From contig CM035406.1 in the NCBI GenBank assembly GCA_020310875.1, forward strand, positions 88,751,206-88,815,205: 64,000 nucleotides of DNA, read 5' to 3'. Positions 31,027 through 44,041 of the stretch are shown here, one piece after another (position 1 is the first letter of the stretch; every line of letters starts with the position of its first letter). The notes below the pieces were generated by a model, which worked only from the letters and a program-made list of their open reading frames with translations, was not told the DNA's origin and searched no databases. Both the position numbers and the translations under genes were made by a program. Source of the stretch: Ceratopteris richardii (lineage: Eukaryota > Streptophyta > Polypodiopsida > Polypodiales > Pteridaceae).

Positions 31027-31669
31027 TGTTGCTCTAAGGGCTGCCCATATTTTTTCCACACTATGGCATCCTTTTTCCTTCATAAAAATACCTTTTTCCT
31101 TGTATCTAGGAGAGGTCCATATGAACACTCTCCTAAGCCCCTTTTTGATATTTGCTTTAGACTATGGTATTGAAGCCCTTTTCTTGAACCTCCTTTTTGC
31201 TCAAGTCCAAAAATCTCCACGTGCCCACTCTCTCTCTAGGTGGGTATCTTTTGAAATTCCCAAATCTCATAAAGATCCTCTTTTTGATTTAGCACATGTG
31301 GTCTTTTGACCACATGTTTTTATTCACATATGCCTCTCTTCTCTATATAAAGAAGAGCCTCATTTGTAAAGAAGGGGGTCCCTTGGCCATGGCCTTGGCC
31401 TCCATTTTGGTAATGGAAGAAGGTGTCATTTGGCTTCCACATTTCTCCTTGTGTGCTAGGCGATGATCCATGTGTGTGGGTTTGGCATTTGGGGTTGGCT
31501 TGTGTGTGAGCATTGCCCTCCCTTGTTCCTTTTGACGTTGGCCATGGTGCCATTGTTCTTGGACGTGGGTGTGTGTGCGTTGCTTGCACTTCTTGCAACT
31601 CCTCTTGGAAGAGCCCCTCACTTCCATGTGAGGCGGTTTGGGTTGGTTACTCCCCATACTTCAACAACA
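31027..31669 (+). repeat. 5' LTR of the young non-coding element
   Basis: It is 643 bp, with ends TGTTG and CAACA. TATATAAA at 31344-31351 is a good TATA box. The second LTR is 4630 bases further on. Confidence 0.95.
31344..31351 (+). promoter_or_regulatory. TATA box in the 5' LTR
   Basis: TATATAAA in the context CTCTATATAAAGAAGAG. The same word is at 35974-35981 in the 3' LTR. Confidence 0.6.
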
Positions 31670-31673
31670 AATT

Positions 31674-31691
31674 TGGCGCCGTTGCCGGGGA
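31674..31691 (+). promoter_or_regulatory. Primer-binding site (tRNA-Arg type)
   Basis: TGGCGCCGTTGCCGGGGA starts four bases after the LTR. It is complementary to the 3' end that plant Tat/Athila-type gypsy elements take from tRNA-Arg. Confidence 0.8.
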
Positions 31692-34600
31692 TGATCGACC
31701 TTCAACCGTTGGGTTTTTTCAAGATTGCCGTGCCTACACTTGGTGGATGCACCTCATGCTTGGATTGAGTTGTGGATCCGTGTGGCCTTCGGTTGGCCTG
31801 GGGTACCTCTTCCCTTTTAATTTTTGGAGTAATTTAGATCTTTATTTCTGTTTGTTTCACAAAAACCACCCCTAACCCCCTACTCTCTCTCTCTCACTCT
31901 CACACACACACTTCCACACATTCATTAACTGGCATCACTCTCCATCTCTGTCTCCTCTGATTTTGTGCATGCCTTGGCTAGAGGGTGGGTTCTACTCTCT
32001 CTAATCCCTCCCTCTCTTCATCTTTTCGAAAAAAAAAAAAAAAAAAAAAATATATATATATACGTGCCAAAGAAGAGGCAATATTCGAAGGTCCCATGAA
32101 TATATGCGTAAAATTTTCTGTTAAGATCTTTTGTGACCTATTTGAACGGACCACGCAATTCTTGGTTGGTCCTTACCACCTACCACTTGAAGGCGTAGTT
32201 AAGAAGGGCAGTCCTCTCCAAGTTATGTGACTAAGGGGGGGCTGCATTCGAGTGTGTGGGGGAGCGTTAATGCTCTCCATCCCCTCCTGTCATTTCAGGT
32301 TCAACGGTGTCACATCGGTCAGGTGGGCGTGATCGTGGCTGCTCCCTCTCCGTGTCCATTCTATCGGGGGTTGAGACACTGTGTCTCCCCCTCTGCGCCA
32401 CAATCACCACAGGGTGCACTCGAGGCATGCCCTCTGTGTAACTTCACGCTCAGTGGGGGGCGTAGCTATGGCTTCCCCGCCATTCTTCATCCACCCATCT
32501 GTTCGCGATTCGCATCTCGCCCTTCGGATTCTCCTTTCCAGAACTTGCAGCCCCCCTCCTTGGGGTCGAGCTCGGCTCCTGCCCTCCATACATTCTATGG
32601 ACAACTGTCAAAAGTGGGATGGCCGATTGTGCACCCATCTACAGAAGCTTCGCTATGGTACGATGGTTGGAACCTCAAGCTTTCTCATGCATGGGGGCAG
32701 GCTTGGTTCTTTGCTATTCTATGCAGTATTGCCTAGTTCGATTCTCACTTCCGATGGTGTGTCACCTTCTATCCTGTTGCATGACATCAAAACCCCTTTT
32801 GCACCTCGTTCTTTCCTGCCATGGCAAGCTCAGATTCGTGGGAAAGCCATGTGGAGCCCCTCTTCATCCTCCTCGGAGAGGCTACCCTCGTTTATGTGTT
32901 TCTCAGAAAAATATTAGTTTCGCTTCCCTTTCATCTCTGCTACATATCTAATGTCTCCGTTTGCAAGTTGCAGGTCAAGTTATGCACATATTTACAATCT
33001 CTTCATGAAGAATTTTTGGTTGAGCCTTGAGCTTCTGCAGGCTCAACAATATACTCGACTGCCTTGACCTCTACTTAACACTACCGCTCGGGTCATGCCG
33101 CCCCTCTTGTGCTTCTACCTTTGTGCAAACCTGAGGCATTGTCCCCTTGACGCACGTGACTATAGCATCACCCAATGCTTCTTTTGTTGGTACAAATGCA
33201 TGCTATAATGATATCAGTCATGACTAGTTGTTCTTTGTCCGAATTTTTCTATGTGTTGTAATGTCTGACTCGTGCTTATTCATGCAAAGTGATCTTGATT
33301 TCGGAGGTGTGGGTATTAATCTGGGTTATTTATTTCTCTTCATGAAAAGATTTTGACAAGACCTATATTTTACCCATGACTGTTCGCAGAAATTAGCACA
33401 GAGGTCAACGTGGTATAATGTTGAAAATGAGATGTGATTGGTTACTCTTCCAATTGGCACTTAGTTTTAATAATGTTCAATTTTTTCACAGTGTGATGTG
33501 CATCTCAACATGCAGGATGACAAAGTGACGGGGAGCAGATCTTCATGTTAGTAGTTTAGATTCTTTAGATTCCTCGATGGCAAGGCTCTATGATGATTGT
33601 CCCGTTCAATGGACTCTCTTCTTAGTTGCACCAAGAGGATAATGCGGGTCACTTACAAGACCAATGGATCCTTAAAAATATACCTTGATATGTCATGAGT
33701 GTTTTATGCTTCTCAGCCTATTGATCAAAGATGATTAGCCTCATGGTACAAATGTTAGGTTCAACACCAATGTTAAGCATATATTGCAAGCGATGTTGTT
33801 TTGATGATATGTTCATCTCTGTCTCCGTTAGGGAAAGAAAACAATGCTCGGTGCTAACTATCTCTCCAGGAGTCACCACTGTTGCAATTCTTGAAGGGCC
33901 TCAGAATGTGAAAAGCTACTATTACATCTTTGAACTCGGGATAACTCTTGAATTTGGTGTTGGGACTCGTGACTTATTTTGGAAAAACTATTAGGAAGAA
34001 ACGCGATGATCTTACTATGTGGCAATGGTGTCCTTACAATTCATTGATATTTTGACAATCGATTGAATCATTATCTTGATAACCTCTTGCAGGCTATCTT
34101 CTGGCTGTCTTGTTATTGTGGATAATGTTCAATAGTCTCACCTTTTCAATAGTTTTTGATATTCAGTGACAGAAATCATAGTAAATGAGGAAGTCATTAC
34201 ACCATCACCATTGGGGGGATCCAAGCAAGCACTCAGGCTCTAGCACAAGCACACTCGGTTGATTACGAATGTTACAGAAAGATAAAGTAACGTCGATCGG
34301 ATTCCTAGGCATATGTGTAATCATGGCGCAACACAAATCAAAGCTTTGATCTGATTGGCTTGGAAACCTCTGGGGCTAAAATTTCTGGGGGGACTTTTGA
34401 TTTTGTATAGATATTATTATTTTCTGTTATGCGTGCTCCAATGGTCCAGATTATTCTCTCTTGATGATGACCAGCTTGTGATGTATGTCTTTATTCTAAG
34501 TGCTCACCATGACTCTACCTGAAATGTGCAAAACAAAACAAAGTTTGTGGGTTTCTACAAAGCTTTTATTAATTATACTTTTTGTGACTACTCATTTTCT

Positions 34601-35641
34601 CTCTAGAGGAGTCGATGCTCCCTTCACCTTTTTCTGCAAACACATGACAAAGGTAAAATTGAGAAGTATGGTATGTTTTGGGTCTGTGTGAAATGTCTGT
34701 GATATCATTTGAGACATAGGATTCCACCAAACGAACTAATAGAAGGTGCAAGTGTTCTCACATCAGATTCTCTCTAAGTTATAGGACGATTTACCACATC
34801 GGAGGGTGCTGGAATGATCATGAATGTTTGCTATCATAACATTGAAACAACTCTTGGGGTTGTCGGGTTATTTTTTATGATCTGGGGATTTTTTTTCACA
34901 ACTAAAATGGACAGATATTGTGTTTAAAATCCTTGGTACATTTGCTTTTTGTTGGGTAATGTTCTTTGAAATGCAATCATATCCTATGTTTCCAGAGCGT
35001 GTCGTGGTCTACTTGCCTTACATTTCAGTTGGGAAAAGTTGGAGTGAATCTAATGATTTGTCTTCTTTGATGATTACCCAATCATCTATTGACTCCTGAT
35101 GCGTCCCACATTTCTACTTTGAAGATCATGTTATGAGGGTTCCTCATCCTATGTCAATGATGACAGGCACATAAGTTAAACTTGCAACTACATATTCATC
35201 TCGTACTATACAATGCAATATGATTGGAAATAACAAATTATGGCATCATTTTTTGGAGCACTTAGATAAGAAGATTTTCAGGAGCTCTTCTCATTAGAAG
35301 AGAGTCCTATGTGAAAGATGCTCCCTAAAATGGAAACTAAAAATTGGAATTAATATTTTATGGCTGCTTCTTTTCAAAAATCAGTCTACTTGTTGTGTAT
35401 GTTTATTTTTCAGGTATTGGAGCTTTGAGTGAAGGCACATTGGAAGGAGGCTGGGCTGACTGCCCCCCAAGGGGATTGTGTCGCTCAGCTCTAAAGACTG
35501 AAGACTTGCAGCTGGAAGCTTGGCAGACTGAAGAATTGCAGATTTTGAAGACTTGAAGATTTTTCAGATTTGAAAGACTCTACCTTGGGTCGATGCAGCT
35601 ATGTATGCTCTTCTCTTAGCTTTGTCGAGGACGACAAAGTC
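31692..35641. other. Non-coding interior of the young LTR element
   Basis: No retroviral domain was seen on either strand. Frames of 169 and 178 residues near 32227-32917 overlap in different registers, lack recognisable motifs and are Pro/Ser-rich because of C-rich DNA, so I do not call them genes. An A22 run followed by (TA)n lies at 32029-32062. Confidence 0.6.
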
Positions 35642-35656
35642 TAGGAGGGGGAGGAG
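35642..35656 (+). promoter_or_regulatory. Polypurine tract of the young non-coding element
   Basis: TAGGAGGGGGAGGAG directly precedes the 3' LTR. Confidence 0.85.
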
Positions 35657-36299
35657 TGTTGCTCTAAGGGCTGCCCATATTTTTTCCACACTATGGCATC
35701 CTTTTTCCTTCATAAAAATACCTTTTTCCTTGTATCTAGGAGAGGTCCATATGAACACTCTCCTAAGCCCCTTTTTGATATTTGCTTTAGACTATGGTAT
35801 TGAAGCCCTTTTCTTGAACCTCCTTTTTGCTCAAGTCCAAAAATCTCCACGCGCCCACTCTCTCTCTAGGTGGGTATCTTTTGAAATTCCCAAATCTCAT
35901 AAAGATCCTCTTTTTGATTTAGCACATGTGGTCTTTTGACCACATGTTTTTATTCACATATGCCTCTCTTCTCTATATAAAGAAGAGCCTCATTTGTAAA
36001 GAAGGGGGTCCCTTGGCCATGGCCTTGGCCTCCATTTTGGTAATGGAAGAAGGTGTCATTTGGCTTCCACATTTCTCCTTGTGTGCTAGGCGATGATCCA
36101 TGTGTGTGGGTTTGGCATTTGGGGTTGGCTTGTGTGTGAGCATTGCCCTCCCTTGTTCCTTTTGACGTTGGCCATGGTGCCATTGTTCTTGGACGTGGGT
36201 GTGTGTGCGTTGCTTGCACTTCTTGCAACTCCTCTTGGAAGAGCCCCTCACTTCCATGTGAGGTGGTTTGGGTTGGTTACTCCCCATACTTCAACAACA
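35657..36299 (+). repeat. 3' LTR of the young non-coding element
   Basis: It is 643 bp. Differences from the 5' LTR that I found are one in CACGYGCCC and one in GAGGYGGTTT. Confidence 0.95.
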
Positions 36300-36304
36300 A
36301 CCAC

Positions 36305-37055
36305 GAATGCACTCAAACAAAGTCAAAGGATGGCTCTTTTCCAAGGCAAAGGAAGGACCAAGCTTGAAATAAAGCTAAGTACTTTTTAATTTAAGTTCGA
36401 TTTTAATATTTTCTTTCCTTTAACCATCATCTTTGCATACACACATAATTGAAGCATGAGATAGGACTTCAATTTTTGAGTGCATATATGAAGATGTAGT
36501 CTAATAGGTAAACATATATTTTTTGCAAAAAAATTAACCACCTCAAGCACTCGCATGTATTGTTGCAAGGAAGAGAAAGAATGTATGTGCATTCCATTTT
36601 GGCAAGGGATGATTTAAATGCACTAAATTCAAAGATAAAGTTCTCTTTTGTGCATATCTCATGTTCACTCTTCATTACAAATACTTTAAATGCACCAACT
36701 CATGTGCATTGGCATGATGATGTATGCAAGAGAAGCACATGTTTGTGCACAAAGAGGAGCACATGAGCATGAAGTTATGGATCAGTAATATGCATTTGTA
36801 TTCATTTCTTATTTACATGATGGAAATGATAAAGTGAACATGGTCTTGAATAGATAGTTCATTTTTTAATAGAAGCATGATCTTGTGGAAGAAGAAAATT
36901 TACGGTATTTGCAAAATCATTCTACTTAGATATTGCAACTTAAATACCAAGAAATTCCTTCTTCAAGTAACATTTACACTTAATGTTAAAGTTTATATTG
37001 AAGTATTCATTATTTCTTACTCCATCGAAAGGGAAGAAATGCATTTAAATACATT
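36305..37055. other. L-element interior between nested elements
   Basis: AT-rich, with no recognised gene. It should be continuous with 31021 on the left (once the young element is removed) and with 39504 on the right. The last four bases, CATT (37052-37055), recur after the family N copy. Confidence 0.45.
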
Positions 37056-37069
37056 TGTAAGCCGCCGGA

Positions 37070-38853
37070 TTGGCAATTGTAAAATCTTCTAACGAATACG
37101 CTATCCTCAACCTGCAGAAGCGAACATATGGCATATCTCGCCCTTTTTATTCAGCAATAGATATGGCTGCCAGAGAACCTGTAAACTTTACATCTTACTA
37201 TTTTCGTCACATTCACAAAGAATGCGTTTCGATAATTAAACAGGTCAATAAGGGAGATATGCCACGATCGAGATTACCACACATCATCTCTTTTCTGTTT
37301 CCGGCAATACAAGCAGCACAACCACTACCCAGAGGCCCAATATTACACCATGAAGAATCCGCGCAGCTGCTGGAAGATGATGAAGAAGATGACGAAGAAA
37401 TTTTCCACCTCCTCCGCCGCAAAAGAATCAGAATAAGTTCATCTGACAGTGAAGTACAGGGTTCAACCGCAGATGATAAAGCAGGTAACAATGAAGAGGA
37501 AGGGAATGAAGATGAGACTTTCCATGACACAGCAACATCCATGCACTAGGATTCTTCAGCACAGTCATCTCAGGACCAACAAGATGAACATGATAAAGAC
37601 ATCTCTTCCAAGGACGAATCACAGCAACAATCCGAACAGGAAAAGAATGAAGATGGGCAACATATTATTAAAGATATTTTTCGACGAACTAACTAAGGCA
37701 GTGGAGTTTGCAGTTGTCAATCATGGAGACATTGAGCAACAAACCATCGAAAAGGTACTACAATCTGACACTGTTCTTCTCACTTCTCCACCCGATCATC
37801 GAGCTGAACCCATTATACCTATTCCACCCATTGTCCTCGACGAACCCACTGCTTCATCATCATCCTCACCGAATTACTCTCCCCCCTCTTTACATCAACT
37901 TCTGACAGCCTCATCATCTCAACAACGTTCCCCTCTTCGAGTTCCTACAATTCCTATGATTTCTGAACTCGCATCCATGGGTCAGATGTTAACAGAAAAT
38001 ACCAGTACAAATGAAGGAAGTAACTGATAACATTCGAGAAGAATTTCAACACAAAGTTGATGTCCTGGAAGCCGACATCACTCCTCTACAGGAAGAGATC
38101 GATGCGGTCAAAGCAGAAAATCATCATCTGCACTACTAGATTACCCAGCTCCAAGCCAAACTTGCAGAACAGCAAACAATAACCAGCCAATGAGATGCGG
38201 CAATGGCTGAAGTCTGAAAGAAAGATGAGTTATTAAGTGTTGCAGATGCAGAATTAGTCAAGTTGAAGCAGATAGTCCAAGATAAAGAGGATGCCCGAAT
38301 AGCAACAGGAAATTTGTTAGAAGAAACTTGACAGCAGCTTGATGAAGTGGTACAGCGCGGACAAGAGATGCATGATTTGGTTAAGAAGACTAATGAAGAA
38401 CTCCAGAGAACCAAGTTTGATTTATCTGAAGTAAACAATATTCTTAAACGCAAATTGACCATGGAAGCTCAATGACAGAAAGAGATAACAGGGATCAAAA
38501 GAGAGCGTGATGCTTTTCATCGGACAATCCAATTTCAGAATCAGGAGATAGAAAGAAGAGAGTATCAACTGGATACACAGAAAGAACGACTCTCCCAGAT
38601 CGATAAGCAAATCACTGACATGAAGGTTACCAGGGATGCGGCTCTGTCGAATGAGTTTTATTTACAAGAGCTTTTCTGCAGACACAAGCAGAAGTTTTGA
38701 TGACTCAGGTTATTTCTTTAAGTTCAGTATGCACATACGCCCAACTTGTAGAACCAGATGAAGCAGATGATAGAATCATTGAAGAAGAAAATTGCTCGGA
38801 CATTTAGATTAGCCCGAACTATGTATTTAGAAGGAATAGTAGATGAACCATAA
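37070..38853 (+). pseudogene. Family N antisense coiled-coil protein, copy 2
   Basis: The plus-strand frame starts inside the protein (SNEYAILNLQKRTYGISRPF) and carries IHKECVSIIKQVNKGDMPRS and RLPHIISFLFPAI. An acidic stretch and a Gln/Pro-rich part follow, with a register change near 37550-37680. Then SELASMGQML leads into the coiled coil (DVLEADITPLQEEIDAVKAE, later ERREYQLDTQKERLSQIDKQ) and the C-terminal FRLARTMYLEGIV shared with copy 1. At least six in-frame stops and several frameshifts disable it. It is useful as an independent witness of the protein sequence, because changes from copy 1 fall mainly at third codon positions. Confidence 0.6.
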
Positions 38854-38865
38854 TTTTTGTATACC

Positions 38866-38893
38866 TGCGGGTTCAAGTCCACCGTGCGTGCCA
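38866..38893 (-). promoter_or_regulatory. Family N copy 2, predicted primer-binding site
   Basis: The minus strand reads TGGCACGCACGG, then TGGACTTGAACCC, one base from the LTR. It equals the copy 1 site except for a one-base difference in the T-loop part (GGTTCAAGTCC versus GGTTCGAAGTCC). It ends with CCA on the plus strand, like a mature tRNA. Confidence 0.5.
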
Positions 38894-38894
38894 G

Positions 38895-39499
38895 TGTAAG
38901 CGGCCGGATTGGCAATTGTAAAATCTGACTCTTAACGAACCGAAAGGTCGTTGTGTAGATGTTGCAAACTTGATTGATGATTGTAACCTTTATATAAATC
39001 ACTTTCGGTGACGATCAGTTGGATCACCAGACTATCTGTCTGGGTGATTGATCTGTAACGTTGCTATGGTGTGCGTTTGAGTAATTCGGAGTATTCTGTG
39101 CTCGTCTCTGTCTTGTTTGTTTATCGATACCTGTTCGGTAAAGATTGGGGTTAGGGTAATATTCATAGTAAGTTAAGAGTTGAATTATTGTTTCACTAAG
39201 GGTATTACTGTGAGTCTGTGTACGATAATGTTTACCTTATGATTCGATTACTGAGAGAGTCTTAAGCTGTGTATGAATCGGTACTCTGTGAGTGAACTGT
39301 CATGTGAGTAAGTCTGGCAAGGAAGAGCTAGAGTTTTCTGTTAGTGAGTTGGATTAGCATATTTGTTTGAACTACTATCATGTAAGTAAGTTGAATTGGG
39401 AAAATCAAGCATAGGGCCTCTGTTTAACAGACCCCTTCCACTCCCAAGAACTCGATATATGTTTAAACGCGTCTCTGACGGCAAGACCCGCGTTTAACA
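38895..39499 (-). repeat. Family N copy 2, right LTR
   Basis: It is 605 bp, from TGTAAGCGGCCGGATTGGC to CGCGTTTAACA, shorter than in copy 1 and diverged, but with the same order of landmarks, including TTTATATAAATC and AGGGCCTCTGT near the end. Confidence 0.7.
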
Positions 39500-39503
39500 C
39501 ATT

Positions 39504-42500
39504 CCCTTGCCAAAGAAAGCACCCAAAAAATGTCTAAGTTCTTCAATGACTTAGATTAATTCTTTGAAATGTTTTTCAGGCAAAAACACTTCGACATGGG
39601 TGTAGTATAATATATATATCAGTGTAGAGAACCCAACATATTCAATGCTAACTCTAAGTATAATAAATATACTTAGGTATGGTTAAAAACAAGCTTTTGA
39701 ATGTGACACCTTAAATAGATGACACCCGAATACATCCAATGTCTTTGATTTCTCCAAAAACGTTCTTCAGGGCACATTTTTACATTATTTTAGAGAACCT
39801 CCAATACTACTACCCTAAGTATAAAGATACTTAGGGGCAGTTAATAGGAAAAGGTTCCAAATATGTTTTTGATGAGACATGCTAAATAGGATGAAAACCC
39901 TTAATAAAGTGGTACCCCAAAATAGTTCTAGAAGCCTCATGATACACAACTCTTATTTTGATCCATGCAAGACAAGGATGGATTTACAATATGAGCAATT
40001 GAACTTATAAGTTCAACTAAAGGCTTTCACCAACATGAATGGTGTAAACTATTCGCATTATCATGAAACCTTACAAAAACCTTCCTCTTAGAAGAGTTTT
40101 CAAGCTAATTTAAGGCTTTATTCATTTCAGAATTTAGTATCTCAAGATGAAAACCAAGAAAGGTTTTCTTAAGGAGATGCAATGGTTCCTAATGGAAGGA
40201 ACTTAAAGCTCTCTTGGTACAATGATGAAAAGGAAACATTTTTCTTATTTCATAGTACCTTCAAAGCTCCTATGCTTTGATTAGCCTTGAAAATCAAAGC
40301 CACCTCTCCTAACATAGATAGACATGAACTTGCATTGTTAGGAAACATGAGAATTCATGAATAAGTTAATGAGTACGTTAGGACAGGTGGTCGCCAAGCT
40401 TTTCAACCACCATAACCATGAAAAATGGTACTTAAGTCTATGGAAGGTGAAACTTATATTCACCTATCCCTAAAGGGATTTTTGAAAGAAACCCAAAAAC
40501 ATGAGAATATACTCAGACTTAATCAATAATGAGATTCCTTGAAAACCCTAGGGTAGCTATTTGAAAGCTTCATATAAAGAAGGAATCCAATAAGAAAGAA
40601 TAATCTCTTGTTGTTACAAGATAGTTGAGCAAGCACTAACTAGATCTTGAATATGATTCAAGATACTTGGAATTGCTCAATGGATGTTTATTCCATCATA
40701 GGGTTTTAGAGCTTCAATATAAGCTTGGGATAACTAAGATCATAGAGTGATCATATCTTGGAAACCCTAGAAACCCAAGCAAGATGGAAACACAGAGGTA
40801 ATCCCTTGACTTCAAAAGGAATTTGAGTAAAGGATACTCTATAGTTAGTTAAGCTTTTGGACTTTAAGATAAATATCATCCACACATCAGTATTGGATAT
40901 AAAGTATGGTGGTATGGGACACTATACTTTATATTCGTATTAATGTAGAAATGATGGTATGGGACATGAAACCATGAGATGATACATATCTTTTAGTCTT
41001 GGGCTCTTGACATAAAGGGAGATTCAATTCTAATAGGGAGTTGAAACTTCAAAGATAAAAATGAGTACATGGTGGTCAAAGCGTATGACCAGGACTTCAA
41101 GTACAAGTTAACTAGAAATTTTAAATATCATGAAGTTGAAAGCACCTTCTAAATATTTTTTGTTATAAAGCTTTTTAGTAAGACTTGTATATTTATGAGA
41201 CTTCCAAGAAAGGACTTCTCTCTACAATAAATTCTATATACATTTATGAAGAGAGAACTTGCGAAGATCGTTTTAAGCAAGGAAATTTCAACTAAGTCAA
41301 TCTAGGGCTAAGCACTTAGTTGAGAGTACAATTAAGTGAATCACTAACTTGAATCAAATTTAAGCATTTTTGTATAAAGGAATTCAAGAAGTAGTGAAAA
41401 AGATTTGACTTAGTGATCGACATAGATAAGATTGGACTAAGTTAGTCCAAAGCACCTTGTTGATTGTACAACGAGGTAATCAATCTCCTAAATTAAAGAG
41501 ATCTATACTAGACTTGGTATTCTAGTATATACGAGTCTGAAAAGGATTACCTTAGTTTTTTAATTATTTGAAACATCATGGTTTGAGAGTAAAAGTTGAA
41601 CATCATAAAAAATCAATGGCTCGAGACACCAATGTTTTGTACCACTAGAAGTTGGTAGATGGATGATGGTTTAACCTTACCCAAATGATCTTTTTCAGAA
41701 TTTTGATTCAATCTCATAAAGATAGAAACAATGCTTCAAACCATTAGTTAGAGTAACTCCTTAAAGTTTGGAGTCTCATCTAATTTGACTCAAATCACCT
41801 TAGTGTCTTAGAAGTTGAATCGGTTACACAGAATTTTAGTTCTTCCTTCTCGCTTAATTGAACATTAGATGTGACTTTGAAAGGATATTCAAAGTCATTC
41901 CTAGACTAGGTTCAACTCGATGGAGTAGTTAATTTAATTAAACATCAAAAGGTGGATGTTTTGTATAGAACCCCTTCATTTTCAAAAGACACTTGAATTT
42001 GAGAGAACTCATTCATTCATATATTGAGTATTGCTTCAAATATGAACGGATAAAGAGAGATTCTATTCTCTCAAAGAGTTTCAATAAAACTCTTGAAGAG
42101 AAAAAGGTTAGGAATTGTTTCTATTTCCAACAATTCCAAAGAACTCAAGCCTGTGAGGAAATAGCCTTAAGTAAGTTGGTTGCCCAAAGAAGTGGATGAC
42201 TTCTTTCCTACATTTTGCATTGACTCTTAAATCCTAGTAGGACATGGTAGTCCTATATTTGGGAAAAGAGATTAGTAGATGTTGGTTAAGAAGTAGAACA
42301 TAGATGTTTTGGGTCGACCTCAACTAAAGGTGACTTCTCAAAGTCTTGAATTAATAAGTGATCCACCTATTTTGCTAGATCCATTGCACAAATAGTGCAT
42401 AGAAATGGACCCTCATAGCAAATTAGCTGGAGTGTTTTAGAATCCACCTACTTCATATGTTATGCTATGGATGCGCAGTTTGCACATAGCTAAACATTGA

Positions 42501-42781
42501 ATTAGGCAAGGATGTTTTTAATCCACCCTTATCATTCTTTCCATACTTAGCACTTGACTTAGTGTTTCACATGAAAAGTTAAGTAATATCAAAATGATTT
42601 GGGCAAGGATTAGCCCACAAGTGGGTTCCCTTCTTTTTCAGATCCAGTATGGGATAGAATCCCTTTCTAACAAAGAGGCGAATCAGAGAGATGAAGACCA
42701 TGATCTATGGAAAATAATCATGGGGCACAGGGGAATATTCCACATATTATATCTACACACATTTTTGAGGATGAAAATGTT
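39504..42781. other. L-element interior, no recognisable coding
   Basis: 3.3 kb of AT-rich sequence leading up to the purine tract at 42782. I looked for gag, protease, reverse transcriptase and integrase motifs on both strands and saw none. Either the L element is non-autonomous or this part is decayed beyond recognition. Confidence 0.5.
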
Positions 42782-42795
42782 AAACGGGGGAAGAG
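42782..42795 (+). promoter_or_regulatory. L-element polypurine tract
   Basis: AAACGGGGGAAGAG directly precedes the second LTR, which shows that this LTR is the 3' LTR of the interior to its left. Confidence 0.65.
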
Positions 42796-43001
42796 TGTTG
42801 TATAAATATGGGCCCAACCAACAAAAGACATGGGTTTCAAGGGTCCAAAACCACTTGGAGAACCCTTGAATTTTATTGGGAAACCCTTGGAAAAGTATCT
42901 CCAAGAGTGTGGTTTGAACCCTTGAGTTATTTGAATTTATATAATCCCAATTGAAGGGTTTTGACCCTTAGGATTGATATTTCCTAAGGGTATGATATTT
43001 A

Positions 43002-44025
43002 TGTTAGAGCAAACCAATCACAAATTGGTGATTTTACAGATCTTGGAGAATGCTTATGGTCAGAATGAAGCAAAGGAAGACATTTGCAAAATGAAGAAGA
43101 ATTCAGGATGTTGTCTTGTACACATATGTACATATAAGTGAAGAATCTTGTAAGCTACCATAGTTAAATCCTTAGAATGATAAGGAATAGAGTCATAGAC
43201 GCGAGATGAGTCTAAAGTCGTGTATATATAAGATAATTATGACACGAAAATTATGTGTGAAAGTAATAGAGTCATTTTGTAGATGACAATTTTGAGGAAG
43301 ATGTGTAGAGAGTTTTTTCCCAGAAAATAGCGACGGGTTTTTCTCTGAGTGCTCTCTGTCTGATCATGTGGATCAGAAATCCTTTTGTACACATCTAATT
43401 GAGAAGCTAATGAAACTATGTCTAGAGTTTCAGAATCTAATTACTCTCCTACTGTGAGAATGATCATTAGGAACATTCATATGTAGAATGTGAGAACTGA
43501 AGCCTGAAAGTAGCGCACTTTTCCGTCTTAGTATTTTGATCAGATCTGAGTGTATACTGTAAAGTTTTTGATGAGTGAGCACTTAAAATTTAAGTTAGAA
43601 GATAAGGAAGCTATGGCTAAAAGCATTTAGCAAAACAGGTTCCAGATTGGGAGAAATCAAGTTAAGAAGTTGGCTATGTCGAAGGCGCAACTTCTGAGAG
43701 TCATTTTCTGACATGTATTTGATCTTAATGATCAAATTAAACTTTTGGTGATTAGTTTTGAGAACTAATGGTTAGTATGATTGCGCAAAGGTATTGCTAA
43801 TACTTGTGCATCATTTACTTGAAGAAATTTGAAGATTTGTGCAGATAAAGAAGTTGATATTTGAAGCAGACTTTCTGAAGTTGACACTTCTTCACTCAGA
43901 GAAGTGTTGCTTGAAGTTTTGGTAAAAAAGGAACATTGTTTGTGTAAAGTTTGGTTTATAGCTGACATAGAAGTGTTCTTAAGTCAGTGTAGATCAAACC
44001 TTTGGAGATTAATAGGTCTCCAACA
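43002..44025 (+). repeat. Young copia 5' LTR
   Basis: It starts TGTTAGAGC and ends GGTCTCCAACA. TATA-like TATATATAAG is at 43223-43232, and TTGTACACATC-type sequence lies downstream. It is identical to the 3' LTR except for about two bases. Confidence 0.95.
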
Positions 44026-44026
44026 G

Positions 44027-44041
44027 TGGTATCAGAGCAGG
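44027..44041 (+). promoter_or_regulatory. Young copia primer-binding site
   Basis: TGGTATCAGAGCAGG one base after the LTR, complementary to initiator tRNA-Met. Confidence 0.92.

Larger units (their letters stand above)
31027..36299 (+). mobile_element. Young non-coding LTR retrotransposon (LARD-like)
   Basis: Two 643 bp LTRs (31027-31669, 35657-36299) differ at only two positions that I could find. They are flanked by ACCAC at 31022-31026 and 36300-36304. An Arg-type primer site and a purine tract are intact. The 4 kb interior has no recognisable gag or pol, so the element must have been mobilised by proteins from elsewhere. The primer site and the sequence before the purine tract (GAGGACGACAAAGTC) point to a gypsy partner. 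Confidence 0.93.
37056..39499 (-). mobile_element. Family N LTR element, copy 2 (internally deleted)
   Basis: The right LTR is complete (38895-39499). The left LTR is reduced to its first 32 bases (TGTAAGCCGCCGGATTGGC), which run directly into the protein frame at a shared AAATCT, so a deletion removed most of the left LTR and the start of the frame. Flanks give a 4 bp duplication CATT (37052-37055 and 39500-39503). A primer-like site next to the right LTR again reads on the minus strand. No gag-pol is present. Confidence 0.65.

Noticed and set aside
32227-32917. Two overlapping plus-strand frames of about 170-180 residues in the young LTR element
   Set aside because: They are in different registers, have no domain motif and are Pro/Ser/Leu-rich as expected from C-rich DNA. 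Nothing indicates translation.
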